DNA of 64,000 nucleotides, from positions 62,001 to 126,000 of the forward strand of contig NZ_JBHUHX010000052.1 of the NCBI RefSeq assembly GCF_042682685.1, read 5' to 3'. Within the stretch, counting starts at the first letter, position 1; each line of letters begins with the position of its first letter. Below the pieces are notes generated by a model. The model made no database searches. It was not told the DNA's origin and saw nothing but the letters and a program-made list of their open reading frames with translations. This DNA is from Imhoffiella fuscus. GTDB taxonomy: Bacteria > Pseudomonadota > Gammaproteobacteria > Chromatiales > Chromatiaceae. This document shows positions 55,989 through 64,000 of the stretch, in pieces. The position numbers and the translations under genes are program-made.

Positions 55989-56867
55989 TTAGCCCTCGTC
56001 CTCCGAAACCTGCTCGGAGTCGGGCGCATCCAGGCGCTCGATACTCAGAAGATGCACACGACGGCTGTCGGCGCGCATCACGGTGAAGCGGAATCGACCG
56101 AGCTCGACCGATTCGCCGCGTTTCGGCAGGTGCCCCAAGGCGTTGACCACCAGACCACCGATGGTGTCGAAGCCCTCGTCCGAGAAGTCGCTGCCGAAAT
56201 ACTCGTTGAAATCCTCGATGGCGGTACGGGCCTTGGCGCTGTATTCGTTCTCGCCGCGCTGAAAGATACCCGACCCCTCGTCGTAGTCGTGCTCGTCGTC
56301 GATCTCGCCGACGATCTGCTCCAGCACGTCCTCGATGGTCACGAGCCCGGCTGCGCTGCCGTATTCGTCGACGACGATCGCCATGTGGTTGCGGCTGGAG
56401 CGGAATTCCTTGAGCAGGACGTTGAGACGCTTGCTCTCGGGAACGAAGACGGCGGAGCGGAGCAGGTCGCGGATGTTGAAGGCGCGATGCCCCGAGTTGA
56501 GACAGAATGAGAGCAGGTCCTTGGCCAGAAGGATCCCGACCACCTCACCCTTGTCGTCGCCGGTAACCGGAAAACGTGAATGGGCGGATTTGACCGCGAT
56601 CTGGAGAATCCGCTCCAGAGAGTCGTCCCTCTTCAGAGACACCATTTCCGCGCGCGGGATCATGATGTCACGAACGCGCAGATCGGAAACCTGCAGGACG
56701 CCCTCAATCATGCTCAAGGCATCCGTGTCCAGAAGCTCCCGTTCCCGGGCGTCCTTCAGCAACTCCACGAGTTGCTCCTTGTCCTGTGGTTCGCCTCCAA
56801 GCAAATGGCCAAGTCGTTCGAGCCAATTGCGTGAACGCGAACCCTCGCTAGATCGATCGCTCGTCAT
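55989..56867 (-). CDS. corC: CorC/HlyC-type CBS-pair protein
   Basis: 292 residues. Two CBS motifs (VRDIMIPRAEMVSLKRDDSLERIL...; NVLLKEFRSSRNHMAIVVDEYG) are followed by a CorC_HlyC transporter-associated domain at the C-terminus. It lacks a membrane domain, like E. coli CorC (YbeX). It is thought to aid magnesium or cobalt export or ribosome function. Last gene of miaB-phoH-ybeY-corC. Apolipoprotein N-acyltransferase, which often follows, is absent. Confidence 0.93.
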   Translation of the reverse strand: MTSDRSSEGSRSRNWLERLGHLLGGEPQDKEQLVELLKDARERELLDTDALSMIEGVLQVSDLRVRDIMIPRAEMVSLKRDDSLERILQIAVKSAHSRFPVTGDDKGEVVGILLAKDLLSFCLNSGHRAFNIRDLLRSAVFVPESKRLNVLLKEFRSSRNHMAIVVDEYGSAAGLVTIEDVLEQIVGEIDDEHDYDEGSGIFQRGENEYSAKARTAIEDFNEYFGSDFSDEGFDTIGGLVVNALGHLPKRGESVELGRFRFTVMRADSRRVHLLSIERLDAPDSEQVSEDEG

Positions 56868-56873
56868 GAGGTG

Positions 56874-57380
56874 TCAATGATCCTCCAGGTCAACCTGGTT
56901 TTCGTAGGGAGGCGCGAATCCTAACCCGCGCATGATGCCGATTTCCAGCGTCTCCATCTCGTCCGCCTGTTCGTCGGTAATATGATCGTAATCAAGAAGA
57001 TGCAAGACCCCATGCACCACCATGTGCGCCCAATGGGCGAGCGGTTCCTTGCCCTGTTCCAGCGCCTCGCGACGCACCACATCGGCGCAGATCACCAGAT
57101 CGCCGATGAGGTCGGAGATGGGATCCTCGGAGGCCACGCCGGGAGGTAGCTCGAACGGAAAGGACAGCACGTTGGTCGCATAATCGCGCCCCCGGTACTG
57201 CAGATTCAGCGCGGCGGCCTCGTCCGGATCCACCACTCGAATCGTCATGGCCGCACGCTCCCGACGCCCGGCCAATGCGGCCTTGGCCCAGCGTTCGAAC
57301 CGGGGCGGCAAGGGCAAATCCGCGCAGTCGGTCGCAACCTGTAGATCCAGATCCAACGACACGTCCACAAAGACGCTCAT
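56874..57380 (-). CDS. ybeY: rRNA maturation endoribonuclease YbeY
   Basis: 168 residues. The zinc motif HGVLHLLDYDH matches the family's HGxLHLxGYDH with Gly replaced by Asp; all three histidines are present. Upstream NVLSFPFELP is also conserved. YbeY acts in 16S rRNA 3' maturation and ribosome quality control. Overlaps phoH by 4 bp. Confidence 0.93.
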   Translation of the reverse strand: MSVFVDVSLDLDLQVATDCADLPLPPRFERWAKAALAGRRERAAMTIRVVDPDEAAALNLQYRGRDYATNVLSFPFELPPGVASEDPISDLIGDLVICADVVRREALEQGKEPLAHWAHMVVHGVLHLLDYDHITDEQADEMETLEIGIMRGLGFAPPYENQVDLEDH

Positions 57381-58381
57381 GCCTGCTCCTCCTGCCGGAC
57401 TCCGCGTGGCGGCGTTGGATTCTCGAAGTCGTCATAGGCATTGACGATGCGCTGAACCAGTGCATGACGCACCACGTCGCGCGCACTGAAGAAGGTGAAG
57501 CTGATGCCATTCACGTTCTGAAGGATATCGATCGCCTGACGCAGCCCCGATAGCTGGCCTCGCGGCAGATCGACCTGGGTGATATCGCCGGTGATGACGG
57601 CGGTCGAGCCGAAACCGATGCGGGTCAGGAACATCTTCATCTGCTCGGGCGTGGTGTTCTGGGCCTCGTCGAGGATGATGAAGGAGTCGTTGAGTGTGCG
57701 CCCACGCATATAGGCCAGCGGGGCGACCTCGATGACGTTGCGCTCGATCAGCTTGGTAACCTTCTCGAAGCCCAGCATCTCGAACAGTGCATCGTAAAGC
57801 GGGCGCAGATAGGGATCGATCTTCTGCGCCAGATCGCCGGGCAGGAAGCCGAGCCGCTCGCCGGCCTCGACCGCCGGACGCACCAGCAGCAGACGCCGCA
57901 CCCGGTCCGACTCCAGTGCCTCGACCGCACAGGCGACGGCGAGATAGGTCTTGCCGGTACCGGCAGGCCCCACCCCGAAGTTGATGTCATTGCGTACGAT
58001 GGCGTGGAGATATTCCTGCTGGTTCGCTCCGCGCGCACGAATGAGCCCGCGTTTGGTCTTGATGACCACCTCGGGAAGACGCGCCCCGACCTCCTCCACC
58101 AGCCCATCGGCCCCAGACTCCTGGAGCGCGAGGTGGATCTTCTCCGGCGTCAGCACCTCGTTCGCCGTATCGGCGTAGAGGTCGCGCAACAGACGCTCGC
58201 CGAGCATGACCGAGGGGCGCTCGCCGACGAGACGGAAGGAGAGACCGCGATTGTTGATTTCGATGCCCAGCCGGCGTTCGAGCTGGCGCAGGTGTTGATC
58301 GAGTTGGCCGCAGAGGTTGGCGAGACGCGCGTTGTCCTCGGGCGCAAGCTGTAGGTCCAGCGTTTCAGGTTGAGTAGACAA
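57377..58381 (-). CDS. PhoH-like ATPase
   Basis: 334 residues. P-loop GPAGTGKTYLAVA and Walker B DSFIILDEAQNTTPEQMKMFLTRIG are intact, placing it with YbeZ of E. coli, a partner of YbeY. Probable RNA-linked ATPase. It follows miaB by 6 bp. Confidence 0.95.
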   Translation of the reverse strand: MSTQPETLDLQLAPEDNARLANLCGQLDQHLRQLERRLGIEINNRGLSFRLVGERPSVMLGERLLRDLYADTANEVLTPEKIHLALQESGADGLVEEVGARLPEVVIKTKRGLIRARGANQQEYLHAIVRNDINFGVGPAGTGKTYLAVACAVEALESDRVRRLLLVRPAVEAGERLGFLPGDLAQKIDPYLRPLYDALFEMLGFEKVTKLIERNVIEVAPLAYMRGRTLNDSFIILDEAQNTTPEQMKMFLTRIGFGSTAVITGDITQVDLPRGQLSGLRQAIDILQNVNGISFTFFSARDVVRHALVQRIVNAYDDFENPTPPRGVRQEEQA

Positions 58382-58387
58382 GGGGAC

Positions 58388-59719
58388 TCAGGACGTCAGA
58401 TGTCCGCGAAGTGAATTGGGAAGGGCCTCGCTGATGCTGAGGTCCACGAAGGTGCCGATCAAGTCCGAAGGGCCATCGAAGTTGACCACCCGGTTGTTCT
58501 CCGTTCGGCCGGAAAGCTGGGCGGGATCCTTCCGCGAAGGCCCCTCGACCAGCACGCGCTGCACCGTGCCGACCATCTGTCGGCTGATGCGCTGCGCATT
58601 GGTATTGATCCGCTGCTGCAGACGCTCAAGTCGCGCCTTTTTGACCGCCAGCGACACGTCGTCCGGATAGTCGGCCGCCGGAGTGCCGGGGCGCCGGCTA
58701 TAGACGAAGCTGAAGCTGTGGTCGAAGCCGATCTCGTCGACCAGGGCGAGCGTATCGGCGAAATCCTCCTCGGTCTCGCCCGGAAAGCCGACGATGAAAT
58801 CCGAAGAGATGCTGATGTCCGGACGCACCCGACGCAGACGGCGGATCTTATCGGCATACTCAGCGGCCGTGTGACCACGCTTCATGGCCGCCAGAATGCG
58901 GTCCGAGCCGGACTGCACAGGCAGATGCAGGAAGCTCACCAGCTCGGGCACCTCGGCGAAAACCTCGATCAGGTCATCAGAGAATTCGACCGGATGACTG
59001 GTGGTGAAGCGGATGCGTTCGATGCCTTCGATGGCAGCGACATAACGGATCAGCAGGGAAAGATCGCCCGTTTCGCCCTCAGCATCCCCCATCTCGCCAC
59101 GATAGGCATTGACATTTTGTCCAAGGAGATTGACCTCGCGCACTCCCTGCTCGGCCAGACCGGCCACCTCGGCGATCACAGCGTCGAGCGGACGGCTGAT
59201 CTCCTCGCCACGCGTGAAGGGCACGATGCAGTAGGTACAGTATTTGGAGCAGCCCTCCATCACAGAAACGAACGCAGTCGGTCCTTCGGCCTTGTGCGCT
59301 GGGAGACAGTCGAACTTCTCGATCTCGGGGAAAGAGACGTCGACCTGAGCACGCCGCTCGGCCCGCAAATCCTTGAGCATCTGAGGCAGACGGTGCAGGG
59401 TCTGAGGGCCGAACACCAGATCCACGTAGGGCGCCCGATCGCGGATCGCCTCGCCCTCCTGGCTCGCCACGCAACCGCCGACACCGATGACCAGATCGGG
59501 TCGCGCGACCTTCCAGGGACGCCAACGTCCGAGCTGCGAGAAGACCTTCTCCTGCGCCTTTTCGCGTACCGAGCAGGTGTTGAGCAGCAGCACGTCGGCC
59601 TCTTCGGGCGTCTCGGTCAGCTCCAGTCCCATCGACTCGCGCAAGGCATCCGCAATGCGGGCCGAGTCGTATTCGTTCATCTGGCAGCCAAAGGTTTGAA
59701 TATAGAGCTTAGGGGGCAT
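58388..59719 (-). CDS. miaB: tRNA-2-methylthio-N6-dimethylallyladenosine synthase
   Basis: 443-residue radical-SAM methylthiotransferase. The N-terminal cluster cysteines are in TFGCQMNEYDS, LLNTCSVREKAQ and GGCVASQEG; the radical-SAM motif is CSKYCTYCIVP; a C-terminal TRAM domain follows. It modifies A37 of tRNAs reading UNN codons. First gene of the operon. Confidence 0.96.
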   Translation of the reverse strand: MPPKLYIQTFGCQMNEYDSARIADALRESMGLELTETPEEADVLLLNTCSVREKAQEKVFSQLGRWRPWKVARPDLVIGVGGCVASQEGEAIRDRAPYVDLVFGPQTLHRLPQMLKDLRAERRAQVDVSFPEIEKFDCLPAHKAEGPTAFVSVMEGCSKYCTYCIVPFTRGEEISRPLDAVIAEVAGLAEQGVREVNLLGQNVNAYRGEMGDAEGETGDLSLLIRYVAAIEGIERIRFTTSHPVEFSDDLIEVFAEVPELVSFLHLPVQSGSDRILAAMKRGHTAAEYADKIRRLRRVRPDISISSDFIVGFPGETEEDFADTLALVDEIGFDHSFSFVYSRRPGTPAADYPDDVSLAVKKARLERLQQRINTNAQRISRQMVGTVQRVLVEGPSRKDPAQLSGRTENNRVVNFDGPSDLIGTFVDLSISEALPNSLRGHLTS

Positions 59720-59900
59720 GGAAATCCGCCATCGGAGGCAGTGGATCGAGGGCCTTGATCAAGGCTTGGATAGGGCTAGGCAATGGGTCGTCAATCCCGG
59801 ATCAGGATCGAGATTAGGATCGCAAGGGCGCGTATCCTGCTAAAACAGCGGTTTAGTGTCAACCCTCCGCACTGGGACAGCGTACTGCCCGCCTGCCTCG

Positions 59901-61649
59901 TCAATAGCGAGTGAAGGAGAAATCGCCAACCTCGTTTCGATATTCCTTGTACCAGTCGCCGTCGATGAAGATCCAGGTTTCCTCGCTCCGGGTCAGAGTC
60001 GGTGGCTTGGAATAGGTTCCCCCCCGGGGAAGCTTCAACGCGGGAATCTCATAGGTGAACTCCACCGCAACACGCGCCACCTTCCCTTCGATCTGGGCAT
60101 CCAAGATCTTGAAATCCCGCTGCTTGACCCGCCCCGACTGTCCGACATAATCGGTCACAGGCATCCGACGGCGGAAGTAGGGATCGAACAAGGCATAGGC
60201 CGCCTCGTAGTCGCCCTTGACCAAGGCGCCCCAGAAATCGGCAACACGCGCTTCGAGGCGAGCCTTTTCCGCTGCGGGGTTCTGGCCGGACGACGCACTA
60301 AAGGTCGACTCGGCAGGCAGGGCATAGAGATAGAGGTCTGGTATGGCCAGATCGTCGGTGCGGTAGCGCGAGCCAATCAACCAGAAATGATGGCCCGAGG
60401 CACGCAGGTTGTCGACGAAGGGAAAGAGCACATCCTCGAATCGGCCCGGAGCGTCCGCTGGAACGTCCTGCTCCAGCCAGGTCGAACCCGCGTCGGCCGA
60501 GCGATTGTAGTAGAGATCCCCGCGTAGATTGCGGTAATCGTTCCAGGCCACGACGACCTGACCATCCTGCCCCAGCGCCATTTGCGGAAAGGTGTCCTGA
60601 GTGACATCGAAGGGATAATGGCGGAAGGGTCGAATCGGCTCCCAGCTCACGCCACCGTCCGATGAGCGGGTGAAATAGACGTGGTTCTTGCGCGGCTGGC
60701 GCGTCTGCTGGGCGCTGCGGGCGCTGAACGCCAGATAGACATGCGCGTCGCGCGCGACCAGGCTCAGCGAGCCGATGTCGTAGGCATCACTGCCAGGAAA
60801 GGCGTAGGTCTTCCAATGCCCGTCCTCGCGCACGGCGGATTCGAGACGATATTCGTTGCCATAGGCACCGAACCAAACGACCACTGGCTGTCCCCGCGCC
60901 TCGGCCGCCTCGATCAGCAAAACGCTGCCGATCGTTTTGACAGGCTCGGGCTCGGTCCAGCCCAATGCACCGTCGGCCTCCACATGGACGAGCCGAGTCT
61001 CTCCATCCAGTCGCGCATCGGCAAAGAGATGGGCGCGCCCGGCGGCCATCGTCAGTGCCGGCCAGAAACCGATGTCGTAGCCGGCCGTCAGACGGCTCAC
61101 CTCACCCCAGGTCCGCCCGCCATCAGCGGAGCGCCGACCGTAGAGATGGTAGTTGGGGGTTGCTTGCGCACTGGACTCCTCCGTACCAGAGCGCGGACCA
61201 TCGGGCGCATCGCCCAACCAAACGACGGCGACCTGGCCGGCCGAATCGCCCGAGACCCGGATACGCGGCAAGGGCCGCGACGCCGAGTCGAGGGCAACGG
61301 GCTCGGACCAAGCGCTACCGGCCTCAAGGCTGCGCAGCTTGACGGTGGGAGCCGAGCCGGCCTGGCCTTCCAACCATGCCGCATAAAGCCGCTCGCCGAA
61401 TGACTCCAGCACGAAGCCGGCCGCCTTCGCGCGCGGCGAGGTCAATGTCTGGACGCTCGAATCCGGCTGGCGCACCAGGAGCCTGCCCTGATGATCGCCA
61501 TAGGCGACGAAGGGCTTGCCCGAATGGGTTACCGCCAGCCTTGGCGTCAACCTAGGATTGAAGCTGTCGGGATTGACGCGCCACTCGGACGGGGCGGCGA
61601 AAAGAAGCGGCGAGATCAGAACTCCCGCCGCCCACATCAGAGACCGCAT
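59901..61649 (-). CDS. Exported sialidase-like beta-propeller protein with NTF2-like C-terminus
   Basis: 582 residues. A Sec signal peptide (MRSLMWAAGVLISPLLFAA) is followed by a BNR-type propeller with three clear Asp-boxes: SADGGRTW, SSDGGVSW and SADAGSTW. The last ~120 residues (ARVADFWGALVKGDYEAAYALF...) look like an NTF2/SnoaL fold. The conserved sialidase Arg triad is not obvious, so it is probably a binding or structural protein. The ATG at 61649 has AAGG five nt upstream; a GTG two codons earlier is possible. It starts 7 nt after the stop of the next exported protein gene. Confidence 0.7.
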   Translation of the reverse strand: MRSLMWAAGVLISPLLFAAPSEWRVNPDSFNPRLTPRLAVTHSGKPFVAYGDHQGRLLVRQPDSSVQTLTSPRAKAAGFVLESFGERLYAAWLEGQAGSAPTVKLRSLEAGSAWSEPVALDSASRPLPRIRVSGDSAGQVAVVWLGDAPDGPRSGTEESSAQATPNYHLYGRRSADGGRTWGEVSRLTAGYDIGFWPALTMAAGRAHLFADARLDGETRLVHVEADGALGWTEPEPVKTIGSVLLIEAAEARGQPVVVWFGAYGNEYRLESAVREDGHWKTYAFPGSDAYDIGSLSLVARDAHVYLAFSARSAQQTRQPRKNHVYFTRSSDGGVSWEPIRPFRHYPFDVTQDTFPQMALGQDGQVVVAWNDYRNLRGDLYYNRSADAGSTWLEQDVPADAPGRFEDVLFPFVDNLRASGHHFWLIGSRYRTDDLAIPDLYLYALPAESTFSASSGQNPAAEKARLEARVADFWGALVKGDYEAAYALFDPYFRRRMPVTDYVGQSGRVKQRDFKILDAQIEGKVARVAVEFTYEIPALKLPRGGTYSKPPTLTRSEETWIFIDGDWYKEYRNEVGDFSFTRY

Positions 61650-61656
61650 GCTCACC

Positions 61657-62799
61657 TTAGAAGCTGCTCATGCCTTGCGTACCGTTGTTGCGTAACCAAA
61701 CGCCATTGTTCACCGTTCCGGTGAAGCTCGTGAATCCATCCGGCGAGATGGTGGACGTCGCCGAGCCATTCACGAGATTGAACTCCAACTTCATGACGGT
61801 GGCCGAGTCCTCCACGTGCCCGGACGTTCCCGGGCGAATCTGCACATAGCCCCATCCGCCCTGAGACGAGATCTGATTGACGACCGATTGAGGAAGGATA
61901 TCCGTCATGTCGACCGCCCCGGTGCAGACGACGTTCTTGGCGGAGGTCGGCAGGGCCGCCGGAGCGAAGGGTTCGGAGCGCATCACCGTATCCCTGTCGA
62001 AAACTCCGGCGAGTGTGCCCGCCTGGTCAGGAGAAAGATAAATGCTGACGCTGCAGGTTTCGCAGTCGCGCTGGCTGGTCGCCGTACCCGCACCATCCGC
62101 AACCGGCGTGACGAAAAAGCGTGTCGTCCATTCGCTCGGAGGCATCAAGGTGACACCTGCGCTGCCCATCCCCAGACCGAAATCCAAAATCTCCCCGAGG
62201 AATGCCGTCAGCCCGCCCCAATTACCCAGCATCGCACCTGGCGTATAAGCCGCATCCTGCCCTGGATTGAGGGCTTGGTAACCGAAGGCCGCCCCTCCGG
62301 AGAGTTCGAGCATGATCGCCTCGCCGTAGAGGTCCGCCCCAGTTCCTCCCTCGCTCGTATCGTCGCCGTCGTCGACGATCAGAAATCCGCGCGCCAGACC
62401 CGTGTTGGTGGTGCTGAACTGAACGCCTCCATAGGGAGCCAACGTCTGCGGATCATTGAACAGAGGGCCGCCACCCTCGCTGGACAGGAACACGCCGGAC
62501 GCATCGAACGTCAACATATCGTTGGCACGGCCGGATGCGGACACCTGCTTGATACCCTCGTCGATACAGGGCGAAGCCAGGTCCGCCGACTTGGTGAAAT
62601 AGTTGAGATTCACCACCCCCTGGGGATCCTTGTTGACGACCGACACGATGGTCGCCACCGTCGGGCTGCGCGTCATCACTGGAAACAGCATCGCATCCGC
62701 ATGACCCAGTTGGGGCGCGGTGCCGCTCAAAACCACAAGCCCCGTCGCGCCAATAGCTGCAACGGAGCCAAACCCTATCTTTAAACTAGGTTTTTTCAT
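61657..62799 (-). CDS. Secreted protein of unknown function
   Basis: 380 residues with a Sec signal peptide (KKPSLKIGFGSVAAIGATGLVVLSG, likely cleavage after HADA). The mature protein is Gly, Ser, Thr and Ala rich with few charges and predicted beta structure, including three scattered cysteines besides one CETC pair. No family is recognised. It probably forms a two-gene unit with the propeller protein downstream. Its start lies 341 bp from the divergent nrdD; the lack of a lipobox suggests a soluble periplasmic or secreted product. Confidence 0.65.
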   Translation of the reverse strand: MKKPSLKIGFGSVAAIGATGLVVLSGTAPQLGHADAMLFPVMTRSPTVATIVSVVNKDPQGVVNLNYFTKSADLASPCIDEGIKQVSASGRANDMLTFDASGVFLSSEGGGPLFNDPQTLAPYGGVQFSTTNTGLARGFLIVDDGDDTSEGGTGADLYGEAIMLELSGGAAFGYQALNPGQDAAYTPGAMLGNWGGLTAFLGEILDFGLGMGSAGVTLMPPSEWTTRFFVTPVADGAGTATSQRDCETCSVSIYLSPDQAGTLAGVFDRDTVMRSEPFAPAALPTSAKNVVCTGAVDMTDILPQSVVNQISSQGGWGYVQIRPGTSGHVEDSATVMKLEFNLVNGSATSTISPDGFTSFTGTVNNGVWLRNNGTQGMSSF

Positions 62800-63073
62800 G
62801 ATGATGCCCCTAAGGTGCGTCGTTCAATGATGATGGGATCGGCGTGGAAGGCGGCGCGCCATAGCGGGCGGCCATCGGAAAGAAGCACTCTCAAGGCTAG
62901 TCGCAAATAACGGATCCGCAAGACGTTGACGGACTCGAAGCCCTATCCGCCAGCCGAATGTCGGTGACCGCTCCGCCCCACCGGCAGAGCAGTCACCGAA
63001 GACCAGGCCCGCCCGAGCGCAAGATGCGGATGCCTCCGGGTTGATCTCGATCAATGAATGCAATACCTGGTCG
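62800..63073. other. Divergent intergenic region, distal part
   Basis: The 341-bp gap between the secreted-protein gene and nrdD. Apart from the NrdR-like boxes at 63074-63121, I see no gene or named motif; a promoter for the minus-strand unit is expected near 62820. Confidence 0.5.
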
Positions 63074-63121
63074 ACACACCATCTAGTTGACGCTAAACTT
63101 CGCGCCAACTAGATATAGCGT
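63074..63121 (+). promoter_or_regulatory. Paired NrdR-box-like sites upstream of nrdD
   Basis: ACACACCATCTAGTTG (63074-63089) matches the NrdR consensus at 11 of 16 positions and CAACTAGATATAGCGT (63106-63121) at 12 of 16. They are 32 bp apart, the same distance as at nrdA. The second ends 19 bp before the nrdD ATG. Confidence 0.65.
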
Positions 63122-63140
63122 CCTTTTTTAGAGAGTCTCC

Positions 63141-64000
63141 ATGGGCACCGGTCAACCAAACTTTCCCACATTGCCGACACGCGTCAGTAAGCGCGACGGC
63201 TCCGAGGTCCGTTTCGACGCCTCCAAGATCGAATCCGCGATCCTGCGCGCCGGACAGGCAACGGGAGAATTTGGACAGATGGAGACCGGTCTGCTGACCG
63301 CTCAGATCGTCAAGGTACTGGCGCATCGTTTCGGCGACGGACGCCTTCCCGAGATCGAGGACATCCAGGACGTCGTCGAGCAGACCCTGATCTCGGCCAA
63401 TCATTTCGAAACCGCGCGCGCCTACATCGTCTATCGCGAGCAGCGCAAGAAGCTGCGCGCCGACACCCGCGTCATGGTCGATGTCACCGCCTCCATCAGC
63501 GAATATCTGGACCGCTCGGACTGGCGCGTCGCCGCCAACGCCAACCAGGGCTACTCGCTCGGCGGGCTCATCCTCAACACCTCGGGCAAGATGATCGCCA
63601 ACTATTGGTTGAGCCATGTCTACCCGCCCGAGATCGGTCAGGCCCATCGCGAAGGCGATCTCCACATACACGATCTGGACATGCTTTCCGGCTATTGCGC
63701 CGGCTGGTCGCTGCGCAACCTGCTCAACGAGGGGCTGAACGGCGTGCCCGGAAAGGTCGAGGCCAGCGCACCCAAGCACATGTCCTCGGCGATCGGCCAG
63801 ATCGTCAATTTCCTCGGCACCTTGCAGAACGAATGGGCCGGCGCCCAGGCCTTCTCCAGCTTCGATACCTACATGGCGCCCTTCGTGCGCGTCGATGAAC
63901 TGCCCTACAAGCAGGTCAAGCAGTACATCCAGGAGCTGATTTATAACCTCAACGTGCCATCGCGTTGGGGCACCCAGACGCCCTTCACCAACCTGACCTT
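63141..64000 (+). CDS. nrdD: Anaerobic (class III) ribonucleoside-triphosphate reductase, 5' part
   Basis: 286 residues are visible and the gene continues past the window. An N-terminal ATP-cone (VSKRDGSEVRFDASKIESAILRAG through about residue 105) is followed by the NrdD core: VAANANQGYSLGGL, HREGDLHIHDLDMLSGYCAGWSL and MSSAIGQIVNFLGTLQNEWAGAQAFSSFD, all characteristic. The enzyme works only without oxygen and needs NrdG, probably downstream. ATG after GAGAG. Confidence 0.95.
   Translation, partial: MGTGQPNFPTLPTRVSKRDGSEVRFDASKIESAILRAGQATGEFGQMETGLLTAQIVKVLAHRFGDGRLPEIEDIQDVVEQTLISANHFETARAYIVYREQRKKLRADTRVMVDVTASISEYLDRSDWRVAANANQGYSLGGLILNTSGKMIANYWLSHVYPPEIGQAHREGDLHIHDLDMLSGYCAGWSLRNLLNEGLNGVPGKVEASAPKHMSSAIGQIVNFLGTLQNEWAGAQAFSSFDTYMAPFVRVDELPYKQVKQYIQELIYNLNVPSRWGTQTPFTNLT

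Overview
The window reads as a chromosomal segment of a GC-rich anoxygenic phototrophic gammaproteobacterium, most likely a purple sulfur bacterium of the Chromatiaceae. The main evidence is a photosynthesis cluster in which puf is ordered pufB1-A1-L-M-C-B2-A2-B3-A3, with three LH1 gene pairs and a tetraheme PufC, as in Allochromatium-type organisms. It is joined to bchCXYZ and to spheroidene/spirilloxanthin-type carotenoid genes. The housekeeping neighbourhoods (miaB-phoH-ybeY-corC; uvrA / MFS / ssb) are also gammaproteobacterial in arrangement. The species cannot be named from the sequence alone.

Layout. 1-5.3 kb: the 3' end of a SulP transporter, a MurU-like nucleotidyltransferase, a GCS2-type carboxylate-amine ligase, a polysaccharide deacetylase and an aspartoacylase/AstE-type hydrolase. 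5.3-8.7 kb (minus): lipA, idi, a form IV RuBisCO-like protein and yjbQ. 8.7-21.3 kb (minus): the photosynthesis superoperon crtEF-bchCXYZ-pufBALMC-B2A2-B3A3, closed by a strong intrinsic terminator. 21.3-23.8 kb (plus): divergent crtD-crtC. Tandem TGT-N12-ACA (PpsR/CrtJ-type) boxes with the same 26-bp period lie at the crtE/crtD divergence and upstream of puf, overlapping sigma-70-like elements at both places. This suggests one redox/light repressor controls both.

23.8-35.8 kb is mixed accessory sequence: an Atm1-type ABC transporter, a catalytically degenerate S24-like protein, an unknown protein, a CBS-pair protein, nrdA behind paired NrdR-like boxes, and an AT-richer island. The island holds two ~171-bp REP/BIME copies plus a partial third around a DUF6653 protein and a REP-associated tyrosine transposase. 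Then come a CcbP-like protein, an extradiol-dioxygenase-fold protein, lipoproteins and a Rap1a/Tai-like protein. 35.8-43.6 kb: an FMN riboswitch with ribB, an unknown exported protein, the rmlBACD dTDP-rhamnose operon, ssb and a YajR-like MFS transporter. 43.7-55.9 kb (plus): uvrA, a large MscS-type channel, a second SulP with a tandem-Usp protein, a chemoreceptor, a DUF2721 protein and rlmJ. 56-59.7 kb (minus): miaB-phoH-ybeY-corC. 59.9-62.8 kb (minus): two adjacent exported proteins, one unrecognised and one a beta-propeller. The window ends inside nrdD, an anaerobic RNR, also preceded by paired NrdR-like boxes.

How the genes work together: idi and crtE supply C5 and C20 isoprenoids for carotenoids (crtF, crtC, crtD) and for the bacteriochlorophyll tail. 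bchXYZ and bchC carry out late bacteriochlorophyll ring steps. PufLM/PufC with the LH1 polypeptides build the core photosystem. An oxygen-dependent class I RNR subunit and an oxygen-sensitive class III RNR in one window fit life across oxic and anoxic conditions. No CRISPR array, tRNA, rRNA or complete insertion sequence was seen.
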